DNA from: an uncultured Bryobacterales bacterium
GTDB taxonomy: Bacteria; Acidobacteriota; Terriglobia; Bryobacterales; UBA6623
Length of the DNA: 64,000 nucleotides
Assembly (NCBI GenBank): GCA_951813605.1
Contig: OX638379.1
Location: 2,428,471-2,492,470 of the forward strand
Direction: 5' to 3'
The notes beneath the pieces were generated by a model that had not been told where the DNA came from, did no database searches, and was given only the letters and a program-made list of their open reading frames with translations. Shown here piece by piece: positions 55,401-63,904 of this stretch (positions are counted from its first letter, which is position 1; every line of letters starts with the position of its first letter). A program made the translations under genes and the position numbers.

Positions 55401-55664
55401 CAGGGCGAGGCCGTAATTGAGGTGCTCGCGGGCCGAGCCAGGATTCAGGTCGAGCGCCTTCTTGAGCTGTTCTACCGCCTGACGGGAGGAACCCGGCGTT
55501 TCGTAGAACGCCTTGCCGAGATTCCGCGCTTCCTGAAGTGAAATCGTCTCGGCACTAAGCCCCTGTGTCTGGCCCGGAGCGAGCATCCACCACGCCGCGC
55601 CGCAAGCCATCGCCAGCACAAGGGTTCCGATCAATCGAATCTGTTCACGCATGCCTAGTTTCAT
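52434..55664 (-). CDS. TPR, FG-GAP and ASPIC/UnbV multidomain protein with large uncharacterised C-terminal region
   Basis: From the ATG at 55664 the product has 1076 residues. An N-terminal helix (about 9-30) anchors or exports it. TPR repeats fill about 45-205 ('AREHLNYGLALLRAGQREEG', 'KTQYNLGALYKQLGNTRRAVE'). FG-GAP-like repeats follow (about 260-570: 'LSFDLNGDGTADSL', 'AAGDFDGDGLADL', 'ADYDHDNDFDL', 'AAGDFNADGKPDL'). An ASPIC/UnbV-like module lies at about 580-660 ('GLTVRLEGVKSPAIGSQARV', 'FDTIRVTWANGL'). The last 400 residues start 'SGSCPMVFTWNGARFEYISE', contain 'LLLVDGWAKENEANTAFGD' and resemble nothing I can name. It is the first gene of a three-gene coupled unit. Other starts at 55682 and 55652 are possible. 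Confidence 0.88.
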   Translation of the reverse strand: MKLGMREQIRLIGTLVLAMACGAAWWMLAPGQTQGLSAETISLQEARNLGKAFYETPGSSRQAVEQLKKALDLNPGSAREHLNYGLALLRAGQREEGMAQVVAAQKINRTLPHTYFNLGIEYKKGGEVEKAIDQLLQMEKLVPSEAKTQYNLGALYKQLGNTRRAVEKFELTIKLDPSLAAPHFQLFGILRRTDPERAMQELETFKGLKEVTEDAAVGEDVDWSFYSELHDPSLATGEAASAGAFAFATKKIAELPDAPLGMLSFDLNGDGTADSLAWSARGAVALVGGSTGGPTTARVGLGGASHYAAGDFDGDGLADLCRVDRNGVEVLANRSGRSFASAFSMAGDFNLCMFADYDHDNDFDLFALGQDKRLLQNDSEGSLQDVSSEFPFAEGPVRAAATAELFEDNGHDLIALYGDKVAVHQDRKLGVYGEAVEVDGATAPPGPARMDVIDANHDQYLDVAVVTAGQTLLLENHEGTLRPGAALNQVEAWADFQLRGRFDAASGDGFLVNRGDFEFVSVPSSGGPPSGLAAAGDFNADGKPDLMVAAASGAVSFAGNRTETSNRGLTVRLEGVKSPAIGSQARVEVKAGLAYAKQVYAGVPLHFGLGAAESFDTIRVTWANGLIQNEMPDEPVDEIAIKEAPRLSGSCPMVFTWNGARFEYISEVLGVAPLGASLARNVSFPVDHDEYVTIRSDQLRARDGFLQIRLTEELRETAYIDKMRLLAVDHRGDVQIVTNEKAKAPPFPEFKLYGVRSRILPRHASNHRGQDVLARVSDSDRKYATFDRDFENRAERHSLELEFPHFDASDAVLFLEGWVDWSSASTIVGASQTRSSAILPPFLEVQDENGEWVTAIDDVGLPGGTLRTIAVDMSGKFPARSRTVRLTTNMCVYWDAAYISLGTSRPAARLTSLRTDTANLRFHGFSRNFVADGRTQPERFDYQQVSATTSWNPTPGLYTRFGDVRELLRDEDDRFVIMGAGDEIELRFAARELPDLPPGWTRDYLLLVDGWAKENEANTAFGDSVTPLPFHSMSGYPYGPDERYPDTPAHRADLERYHTRPGMRLVRPLVAGGVRR

Positions 55665-56807
55665 TATTACTTGGGCCGACATGCAGTGCGGCACCCATTT
55701 CAAAGCGCCCTCGGGCGGTAGTTCGGACGCCAAGGAGCCCTAGGCTACCCGCTGGAGCCGCTGGGACTATACGTCCATTCTGTGTACATTTGGTGCCTGC
55801 TGTCGATCGTCGCAATTAGACAGAAAGATGGGCGTGTGATGCTCTTGGGGGCTCAGACGGTCCGCCGGCTGCGGATTGGCTCATTCAGGCCATCGTTTGC
55901 CCGCCCGGCAGAGTCAGCCAGTGCTCGACCATACCGCACCTCGCTGCAGTCAGCTTCCACGGATCTCGCACCAGCCAAGCGATTCTAGAGGCGCACCAGC
56001 CGTTTATCGCTGTATGCCGCGGAGTAGGGCTAGGCACCGGCACCTCTGGGAACGGACCGGAATCTAGCGTTCCCGTGCTGGACGGGTCATTCCGCAGACC
56101 AAGGCGACTAACCGAGGCCCCCCTCCCGTGCATCTGATTCAGCAGGTCAGGTCCAGATTTCGTCGTGTCCGGCTGCACCGCCTAACAGCGAGCCTCCGCT
56201 ATATGATTGCCTAGCAGTTCGATCAGGACACTTTCCCTGCAAGATCGTTGGTCGCTCAGGTAATTGCCAAGGTAGTTTCAGGGCAGTCACGATTCTCATC
56301 GGATACGAGAGCGACTGTCCAACTTGGCAAGTTTTGTCAGACCCCGAGAAGTGTTAGGAACAATTTCGTTGCAAGTTAATCCAATCTGAAAGTTCAATCG
56401 GTCAGGATCAATTCAATAATTCGTCGGTATTTTTGCTGCTATTGTTATGAAAATAAATTCGGATTATGACAGATATGTCTCTTCTACTCTGGCTGTATTG
56501 TGTTAATATACACAGCTTACAAGTCAAGATCGCAATTGTAAAGCAGCTGTCAATTAGCCCGTTAGATCCGCCCGTTAGTAGATCCAACTGTTGTTTATTC
56601 AAGAGTTTACGGCGGTTCCGCGTGTGCCTTCTGTGGAATTCAAAATAGCTTCTCCCTGATTGGATTTCATCTTATGAATGTATGTTTCAAGGTTTGCAGA
56701 TTCTCAATTCTACCTAGAATTCCTCATCGATATGTTTCCAAATACTCGGACAATAGTTTTCAATCTCCTCGATTCAAACCGAGGTATTGTTGGTATGCTT
56801 GGCCGGG
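55665..56807. other. 1.1-kb non-coding region, AT-rich in its second half
   Basis: No frame here looks like a real gene; the two short frames at 56408-56648 overlap on opposite strands. From about 56220 to 56800 base composition drops to AT-rich, in sharp contrast to the surroundings. Small structures are visible: TGTGT/ACACA arms around TAATAT at about 56508-56523, a direct repeat of CCCGTTAG at 56558 and 56571, and CCTCG/CGAGG arms close to the sulfatase start. This may be a regulatory region or a scar of transferred DNA. Confidence 0.5.
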
Positions 56808-58336
56808 ATGCATGATCGCAAGACAACCCGACGCCAGTTTGCTGCCGCTATAGGGTCGGCGACCGTAGCTGCCGCGCAATCCGCGAAGGCACCAAACATC
56901 GTTTTCGTCTGCTCCGACCAGCACAGCTTCAAGTACGCGGGCTTCGCGGGCCCCCGATTGTCAGGACCCCCAACCTCGATCGCATCGCCCGCAACGGCAC
57001 AGTCTTCGAGAACGCCTACTGCGGCTCACCCGTTTGCGCGCCGGGCCGTGCTTGCATGATGACCGGACTCTATCCGCACGAGACCAATTCCTTCTGCAAC
57101 TCCACGGTGTGGGACGGAAGCAAGCCCACCTGGGGGGCAAGACTTCGTGACGCTGGTTATCACACTGAGGCGACCGGCAAGTTCGACCTCAATCCAGATG
57201 CTGATATCGGGTTCGAAGAACACCACACGAGACACGCGCATCGCAGCGGTCCTGACATCACATCCTTGTTCCGCAGCCCGGTCGCGTACCGCACCGGCGA
57301 GCGCGACCTAGTGAACGGGAGTCCGCGCGACACCCCTCACCAGGATGCGCGCCGGGCGCAGACCGCGGTCGACTTCGTCCGTAGGAGGGCCCCGGGACTC
57401 GGCAAGCCCTGGTGCTACTACGTAGGATTCACCGCCCCGCATCCGGTGTTTGTTGCGGGCCGCAAGTACTGGGACATGTATCCGCGGGAGAGCGTGGACG
57501 TGCCTCGTGTACCGGCGGACTACCTGGAATCGCAGCACCTGATGTTCCAGGAGCTTCGGCACTTCAAGCGCATCGCCACACCGATTCCGGAGCAACGGAT
57601 CCGCAATGCTCGCGCCGGCTACTACGGATTGATCACCGAAATGGACGACCACATCGGCCAGATCTGGAGCGCCCTCGAGGAGACGCGGCAGCTCCAAGAC
57701 ACGATCTTCATTTACACCTCCGACCATGGGGAGGCACTTGGAGACCACGGCCTCTGGCTCAAGAACAATCTGCTCGAGCCCGCAGCTCACGTTCCGCTAG
57801 TGATTGCAGGGCTAGGGATTCCGCGGGACCGCCGCGTACTGCACGTCACGAGCCACGTGGATATGGTTCAGTCGATGCTCGCATGGGGCGGTTCGCGCGG
57901 CCAGGCGGAGGTCCGCGGTCATTCGCTTGCGCCGCTTATGCTCGGCGACTCCGGAAGCCACCCCGGCTGGGTCTACTCGGAGAGCCACTCGGAAGGCAAC
58001 ACCACTGGCTCGTTCATGATTAGGAAGGGCCCTTGGAAGTACATCCACTTCACCTGGTACGACGACCTCTTGTTCAACTTGGACGAAGACCCGGACGAAT
58101 TCCATGACCGCAGCAAGGACCCCTCCGCACAGGACGTCCTTCGCGAACTGCGAGAAATCCTCCAGTCCCAAGTGGACCCCGAAGCGGTCACGCGTGCCGC
58201 ATTCGCCACCCAAGAGAGAATGCTGGCTGGCTTTGCCGCCAAACTCGGTGAAGAGGGGCTAGCCGCAATGTTCAGGGGGCGCATGGGCCAAGGACTGGCA
58301 CGCGTCCTCGCGGCGCGCGCGATGCGCGGGATCTAG
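56808..58336 (+). pseudogene. Sulfatase gene broken by a one-base frameshift before its active site
   Basis: Two frames together encode one sulfatase. The first (ATG 56808) gives a twin-arginine-like signal ('TTRRQFAAAIG') and 'APNIVFVCSDQHSFKYAGFAG', then goes out of frame. In the frame that starts two bases on, translation from about 56954 reads 'PIVRTPNLDRIARNGTVF', then the active motif C-A-P-G-R at 57035-57049 and on through 'MMTGLYPHETNSF' to the stop at 58336, with 'IYTSDHGEALGDHG' as a further metal site. The break lies at the run of five C at 56951-56955: one missing C restores a single frame of about 509 residues. It may be a real mutation or a homopolymer error. A functional copy would be a Cys-type sulfatase. 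Confidence 0.85.
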
Positions 58337-58748
58337 AGCCAGGTGAGTTCGGACGCTGGACACGGTCATCCATCAGGCAGCGCAAAGCCAGGCAGGATTG
58401 CGCACCCCAATAGATTTGATCGAAGGTATTTGACGAGCTCGACCGGCGCAGACGGCTGGCGATCCGCGGAAATCTCAGGTTGCACAAAGTCCCGGTGTGC
58501 AACGGCAGGCGGCCATCCCTTCGGCCCGCCGTCGATACTGGACGGAGGTCGAAGCCAACTCTATGGAGCTGGAGCCGCCGCCTGCCGGCTCATCCACGAG
58601 CTTTGCAAGAATCCCACAAATTGCAAGGGCCCTCTTGGGTCGCATGGCGCTCATACACCCGCCCGGTGTCCCAAAGAACGGCCGCAAGAGTTATCAAGCT
58701 GGCCCTTGAGGCGGGTTCGCAAGGTTGACCGCCCGCTTGGATTCCGCT
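58337..58748. other. Intergenic region between convergent genes
   Basis: About 410 bases with only overlapping short frames on both strands, none with a ribosome-binding site. No hairpin followed by a T-run and no RNA gene are evident. Confidence 0.45.
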
Positions 58749-61166
58749 TCAGCGCTTTTCAGCAAGCAGCCATGAATGGGGGTCTATCACCACCCTCGAC
58801 GCAGGGTTGCGCAACACGACCGAGAAACCGGGTTCGTCGACCAATCCGGCCACGACGGTCTTGACGAGCGATCTACCGGGCAGTGTGTGAACTTCGATGG
58901 GTACGGACATGGTGAAGTAGTCCGGCACCTGAGTCTGGTCGAGGCGCAACTGGAACCGATGGCGCCCGCCGTTGGAAGTCTGCTTCCAGTCCACCGAGAG
59001 ACGGGGGATGCCGGTGCCGTGGACCCACTGGTCGAAGAAATCACGCAAGGTCGGGTCGTGGTAACCGTCTGGCACGAAGCCTGCGGCGAGCAGGCGGAAG
59101 CGTGCGGTCGTCACGGGCACCTCTCTGTACTGGTCGCACAGCTGTCGCAACATCAAGAAGAAATTCTCGTCGCCCAGAATCCCCCGCAACATATGCATGA
59201 TCCATGCGCCTTTCTCGTAGACGATGACGCGATAGGCTGCCGGCAGCTTCGATGTCCGCAGCCGCCGACCCAGCACTATGGGTCCCGAGCTCTCGAGTGT
59301 CTCGCCCTCGTTCTTTCGCAAGAGATTGTCGCGAAAATCGTCGAGGACCAGATTCCGCTCCGCAACCCCGCGCCTCTCCTCGAGCCAAAGGAGGGACGAA
59401 TACGTGGCCAAGGCCTCCATGATCCATGCGTCCTTGTCCAACATCGAGCTCACGACATTGCCCCACCACTGGTGGGCGATCTCGTGCGGGCGCATCAGGT
59501 CCGCATAGAAGCGCTGGGTCCCGGCCGTTAGGTTCTTCAGCACCCGATCCCCCCTCTCGAAATAGCTCAGAGTCGAGGCGTAGACCAGGCCGGGGAACCC
59601 TTGGCCGAAGTCGCCAGGGACCGGTGAAATCACCGTGACCGGCATCGCGGGCTCGCCGAAACGGTGCATGAAGTAGCGGAATGCGTCCGCGCTGTCATCC
59701 GCGATCCGCTCGATGTCCTCGGCCGGGCTCTCAGGCGGCGGGTTGGGCATGACAAGCACGGGAGGATCGTCGCGTCCGCGCCGTCGACCGCGTAGAGTGC
59801 TAGGCGGCAGCAGGACGGGTGTCCGCGGAGGCTGGAGCCTCTGCTCCACGTTCCTGGTGGCACGAACCTCGACTCGGAATCCGTCCACGTCGCGTCGCGA
59901 CGAAGCGTAGTGCCCCAAGTTGAAGGCCGCCAAGCGAATCGGCCTTTCGGTTCTGAATCGCGAGACTCGCAAGCCGTCGCCAACGCGGTCTTCAACGAGT
60001 GACCCGGTTGCCACCAGCTCGAGATTCTGCGGGTAGCGGAACCCTAGCTCGTAGTGCGTTTTTTGAAATCCGAGCCGCGGATACCAGTTCTGGCGATTGG
60101 CGACGAAATACACGCCGGACCCAGCGTCCGACACAACCTTGCCGCGGTACTCGAACTCGATCGGATAGCGCGCTCCCGCAGCCAAGGAGTGAGGAAGGAT
60201 CACAACGAGAGGGGCGTTGTCGCTTCTCCCGCTCCGCCCGGGCGCGGCCTGGCGCTGCTGCAGGAATTCGACCTCCTGACCCGCGACCCGCACCGCCGTG
60301 ACCTCGAGTCTGCCCGAGAGATCAAAGCCCAGCGCCCGGGGACTCGGATCGGCGATTACGAGCGACGCCGCGACGCGCACGCTCATGTGGAGGTCCGCGC
60401 CGAGCCGTGCGTCGATTCGGTAGTCCTCGAGACGGCCCGCCTCGAGGAATGGGCTGCTTTTCCCGTTGCGGTAGGAACGCGCCTTGAATCGAGACCAGAC
60501 TTCGTAATAGGCGCGCCCGCCGGATCTCACCAACTGCCCGGCGACGACCTGCTCCGGCAGCGTCGAATCAACAACCACGTCGAAGCGCCCGAGAGTCGCC
60601 CCTCGTATTGCCGCTACGAAGAAACCGCATGCGGTGCCGCGGTCGGAGTACAGGTCCAAGAGGACGCGCGAAGCGGAGGCTTCCACAAGATTGCGCAGCA
60701 CGACCGACCAGCGAGGGGCGATCCGTGCTCCTTCTTCAGGGTCTAGCCGGTGAGACGGGGACTTCCGAATCGCGGCTTCAAGGACTTCCGGCGTGTCGTC
60801 TGTGAAGAACATCATCGCGTTGCGGAACTTCTCGCTGAGAATCGTCTCTTCCAGAAAGCGAGCTAGCGACTGGCGCTCCGCTGGTGTCGGCGGGATGACC
60901 AAGATCTCTCCCACATCGGTCTGGCTGGTAGCGAGAAACAGTGCGGCGACAGTCTTGTCCAGGACCGGTTTTCCGAAAATCACGTGCCCATCGGTGAAGT
61001 AGAGCTTGACGTCTTCGCGTTCGAGAAACACATCGCGCACCCGATAGCAGCGTTCGGGGTCCAGTTCGAGCGACTTGATCCTCCGCAGGTCCTCGGCTCC
61101 ATCCGCCGCGGCCAGAGCCGTCGCCGCCCAGAGCATCGTCGCCACGCACCGAATTAGGAATGACAA
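58749..61166 (-). CDS. M1 family aminopeptidase-like zinc metalloprotease, exported
   Basis: With the TTG at 61166 the protein has 805 residues and a fair signal peptide ('LSFLIRCVATMLWAATALAAA'); an ATG at 61136 would leave too short a signal. A long N-terminal region without clear similarity (about 25-300) precedes an M1-type beta domain ('YPIEFEYRGKV', 'NWYPRLGFQKTHYELGF'). The catalytic domain has HEIAH at 561-565 and the third ligand Glu584, exactly HExxH-x18-E, within 'MRPHEIAHQWWGNVV'. The exopeptidase GxMEN motif is not obvious, so cleavage specificity is uncertain. It probably degrades peptides in the periplasm or outside. It is divergent from the M48 gene. Confidence 0.9.
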   Translation of the reverse strand: MSFLIRCVATMLWAATALAAADGAEDLRRIKSLELDPERCYRVRDVFLEREDVKLYFTDGHVIFGKPVLDKTVAALFLATSQTDVGEILVIPPTPAERQSLARFLEETILSEKFRNAMMFFTDDTPEVLEAAIRKSPSHRLDPEEGARIAPRWSVVLRNLVEASASRVLLDLYSDRGTACGFFVAAIRGATLGRFDVVVDSTLPEQVVAGQLVRSGGRAYYEVWSRFKARSYRNGKSSPFLEAGRLEDYRIDARLGADLHMSVRVAASLVIADPSPRALGFDLSGRLEVTAVRVAGQEVEFLQQRQAAPGRSGRSDNAPLVVILPHSLAAGARYPIEFEYRGKVVSDAGSGVYFVANRQNWYPRLGFQKTHYELGFRYPQNLELVATGSLVEDRVGDGLRVSRFRTERPIRLAAFNLGHYASSRRDVDGFRVEVRATRNVEQRLQPPRTPVLLPPSTLRGRRRGRDDPPVLVMPNPPPESPAEDIERIADDSADAFRYFMHRFGEPAMPVTVISPVPGDFGQGFPGLVYASTLSYFERGDRVLKNLTAGTQRFYADLMRPHEIAHQWWGNVVSSMLDKDAWIMEALATYSSLLWLEERRGVAERNLVLDDFRDNLLRKNEGETLESSGPIVLGRRLRTSKLPAAYRVIVYEKGAWIMHMLRGILGDENFFLMLRQLCDQYREVPVTTARFRLLAAGFVPDGYHDPTLRDFFDQWVHGTGIPRLSVDWKQTSNGGRHRFQLRLDQTQVPDYFTMSVPIEVHTLPGRSLVKTVVAGLVDEPGFSVVLRNPASRVVIDPHSWLLAEKR

Positions 61167-61422
61167 CGCCAAATCGCATTGTACGGGCCGCGCCAAGGCA
61201 ACCGGCGCTCTAAGCACCTGCGAAACTCGCAAGGGTTTCGGATCATGCCGGAATTGAAGCGCAATCCCCGTTAGATTGCCGCCGAGTCGAAAAAGAGGAT
61301 GACCAAGGATCCTGCGCTCGGCCCGCCGCCCAAGCCAGCGGAGGCCAGTGCAACGGAATTCGGACCTCTCGCGTCTGATCTTGACAGCAGGCAGTCTGAA
61401 ACCAACCTCAACGAGATTCACG

Positions 61423-62451
61423 ATGAAACGCATTCTTCCGAAACCTACTCACGCGATGTTGCTGCTGGCCATGTCCGCCGGTCTGTGCCAAGCCGAACTG
61501 CGCGTGCCGGACCAGGAAACCAAGCGCGAACCAAAGAACCCTAAGGAGGATGTCTCCAAGATCGGCGACCGCAAGGTCGGCAAGGCAGTCAATTTCTACA
61601 GCCTCGAGAAGGAGATCCAACTGGGCAAGCGGCTAGCGGAAGAGGTGGAAAAGACAGCCAAGATCGTGGACGATCCAGTGATCGCGGAATACGTGAACAG
61701 GATCGGCCAGAACATCGTCAACAACTCGGACTCCAAGGTGCCTTTCACGATCAAAGTGATCGATTCTGAAGAGGTCAACGCGTTCGCCTTGCCCGGCGGC
61801 TATTTCTACGTGAATACGGGACTGATCGAACTGGCGGAGGACGAGGCCGAGCTGGCCGGCGTCATGGCCCATGAGATCGCGCATGTCGCGGCTAGGCATG
61901 GCACTCGCAGCGCGACACGGGCGCAATTGGCGCAATTCGCCTCGATCCCGTTGATCTTCGTTGGCGGGTGGCTTGGCTACGGCATCCAGCAGGCGGCCAA
62001 CTTCGCCATCCCGATGACGATGTTGAGATTCTCGCGCGAGTTCGAGAGGGACGCCGACTTCCTCGGCGTTCAGTACATGTACAAGGCCGGTTACGACCCG
62101 ACATTAATGGTCCAATTCTTCGAACGCCTCAAGGCTATGCAGAAGAAGAAAAAGAACGCCATCGCGCGAGCGTTCAGTTCGCATCCGCTGACCAAGGACC
62201 GCATCAATGCCGTGCAGAAAACGATCGACGGGCTGCTTCCCGAGCAGCCGGCATATGCCGTCACTAGCAGCGAGTTCGAGGATGTCAAGGCTCGCGTGGC
62301 GCGGCTCAATTCGGCGCGCAGGCCGGCGCAACGCGATCCGAACCGTCCGACGCTGAGGCGCACCTCGGACAACGAGCCTATCCTGCCTGGCGAAGTCGAG
62401 CCGGAGGATGAGGACGACCGGCCTAAGCTGACACGACGCAATCTCTCCTGA
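61423..62451 (+). CDS. M48 family zinc metalloprotease, periplasmic (BepA/LoiP-like)
   Basis: The ATG at 61423 gives 342 residues with a signal peptide ('MLLLAMSAGLCQAE' region). The peptidase domain has 'VIAEYVNRIGQNIV', 'VNAFALPGGYFYVNTGLIEL', HEIAH at 150-154 ('VMAHEIAHVAARHG') and Glu208 in 'EFERDADFLG'. 'AFSSHPLTKDRINAVQ' is typical of M48C proteins that police outer-membrane protein assembly. A TPR part like that of BepA is missing; instead there is a charged, Pro-rich tail of about 60 residues. Such proteases help remove misassembled beta-barrel proteins, fitting the many receptors here. Confidence 0.93.
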   Translation: MKRILPKPTHAMLLLAMSAGLCQAELRVPDQETKREPKNPKEDVSKIGDRKVGKAVNFYSLEKEIQLGKRLAEEVEKTAKIVDDPVIAEYVNRIGQNIVNNSDSKVPFTIKVIDSEEVNAFALPGGYFYVNTGLIELAEDEAELAGVMAHEIAHVAARHGTRSATRAQLAQFASIPLIFVGGWLGYGIQQAANFAIPMTMLRFSREFERDADFLGVQYMYKAGYDPTLMVQFFERLKAMQKKKKNAIARAFSSHPLTKDRINAVQKTIDGLLPEQPAYAVTSSEFEDVKARVARLNSARRPAQRDPNRPTLRRTSDNEPILPGEVEPEDEDDRPKLTRRNLS

Positions 62452-62467
62452 CAGGTGCCAATACGTT

Positions 62468-62498
62468 GCCCGGGGCTGCGCTGGCCGCAGCCCCGGGC
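62468..62498. terminator. Strong hairpin between convergent genes, probably a bidirectional terminator
   Basis: GCCCGGGGCTGCG pairs perfectly with CGCAGCCCCGGGC (13 bp, loop CTGGC). It lies 16 bases after the M48 stop and about 40 bases after the end of the opposing aminotransferase gene. T-runs are weak on both sides. Confidence 0.7.
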
Positions 62499-62536
62499 TT
62501 AACACTTGAACAGCCGGCGGCGGGCAGCTTGCCCGC

Positions 62537-63904
62537 CTATCTTCCCGCAAGCCAGTCCGCGGTTGCGCCGAGGGCCTCGCCAAACCGATCTAGGATCATT
62601 TCTGTTTCCGCTTCCGTGACGATCAGAGGCGGCGAGAACGCGATCGAATCGCCCAGAGCTCGCAGCACGAGGCCGTGCTCGAGCGCTTTATTCATGCAGT
62701 ACTCGCCTACGCCCAGCCGCGCGTCGAACCGCTTCCTGGACCGCTTGTCGGCGACCAGCTCGACAGCCGCCATCAGGCCGACTCCTCGCACCTCCCCGAC
62801 GAGGGGATGGATCGCGAAGCGCTCCCGCAAGCCGTCGAGCAGCCGCGGGCCGAGGCGCCGAACGCGTTCGACAATGTCGCGCTCCTCATAGATTTTCAGG
62901 CACTCGAGCGCCACGGCCGCGCTTACGGGATGCCCGCTGTAGGTGAACCCGTGGGCAAATGTGCCAACTTCCTCGCTCCCTCGGACCAAGACTTCGTATA
63001 CCTTCTCGTTGACCATCACAGCGGAAATCGGGGCGTAGGCAGACGAGAGCTGCTTGGCCGTGGTGAGCATGTCCGGCCGCAACCCGAAGGTCTGCGATCC
63101 CCACATGTTGCCGGTTCGCCCGAAACCGCAGATGACCTCGTCGGCGATGAAGAGCATGTCGTGCTTCCGGGTGATCTCCTGAACCTTTGCAAAATAGCCT
63201 CGCGGCGGGAGCAGAACGCCCCCTGCCCCCATCACCGGTTCCGCGATCATGGCCGCGACGGTTTCCGGCCCTTCGTCGACAATTTGCTGCTCCAGCTCGG
63301 ATGCCAGGCGCGCGCCATACGCTTCTTCGGACTCGCCCGGGCGCGCGCCGTGGTAGTAGTGCGGACGAGACGCGTGGATCACATTGGCGATGGGCAGATC
63401 GAACTTGAGATGGTTGCGGAAGATGCCAGTAAGGCTTCCCGCCGCGACCGTGGAGCCGTGGAAGCCGTCCTTGCGCGCGATGATCTTTTTCTTCTCGCTG
63501 CGTCCTAGGGCGTTGTTGTAAAACCAGACGATCTTGACGACAGTGTCGGATGCCTCGGAACCTGAGTTCGCAAAAAACACCTTCGACATTGGCGATGGAG
63601 CGGTGCGAAGGAGGCGCTCGGCCAGTTCGATCGCGGGCGAATGGCTGCGCGAGGTGAACAGATGCATGAAGGGAAGCGTCTGCAACTGCCGGTAGGCCGC
63701 CTCGGCCAATCTGGTCTCGTTGAAACCCAGCGACGCACACCAAAGCCCCGAAGCAGCCTCCAGGTACGCCCTCCCATCCTCGCCGTACACCCACGCGCCA
63801 TCACCCTTGGCGATTACTAGCGGCCCGCCGCGCTCGTGGCTTGACGGGTTGGTGAAAGGGTGCAGGACGCTGGAGACGTCTCGAACTGCGCTGGATTCAG
63901 GCAT
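62537..63904 (-). CDS. Class-III PLP-dependent aminotransferase (omega-amino acid/aspartate aminotransferase family)
   Basis: The 455 residues follow the class-III aminotransferase pattern: 'VYGEDGRAYLEAASGLWCASLG', 'VFFANSGSEASDTVVKI', 'ARKDGFHGSTVAAGSLTG', 'IAEPVMGAGGVLLPPRGYF', 'LFIADEVICGFGRTG' with Asp255 binding the pyridine nitrogen, and the cofactor Lys284 in 'TTAKQLSSAYAPISAV'. The Trp55 and Tyr-rich entrance resemble omega-amino acid--pyruvate or putrescine-type enzymes. Members move amino groups from beta-alanine, GABA, polyamines or taurine-like amines to pyruvate. No neighbouring gene narrows the substrate. Confidence 0.93.
   Translation of the reverse strand: MPESSAVRDVSSVLHPFTNPSSHERGGPLVIAKGDGAWVYGEDGRAYLEAASGLWCASLGFNETRLAEAAYRQLQTLPFMHLFTSRSHSPAIELAERLLRTAPSPMSKVFFANSGSEASDTVVKIVWFYNNALGRSEKKKIIARKDGFHGSTVAAGSLTGIFRNHLKFDLPIANVIHASRPHYYHGARPGESEEAYGARLASELEQQIVDEGPETVAAMIAEPVMGAGGVLLPPRGYFAKVQEITRKHDMLFIADEVICGFGRTGNMWGSQTFGLRPDMLTTAKQLSSAYAPISAVMVNEKVYEVLVRGSEEVGTFAHGFTYSGHPVSAAVALECLKIYEERDIVERVRRLGPRLLDGLRERFAIHPLVGEVRGVGLMAAVELVADKRSRKRFDARLGVGEYCMNKALEHGLVLRALGDSIAFSPPLIVTEAETEMILDRFGEALGATADWLAGR

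Noticed and set aside
56408-56648. Two short overlapping frames on opposite strands in the AT-rich region
   Set aside because: They mirror each other, have no ribosome-binding site, and are expected by chance in AT-rich sequence of low stop density.
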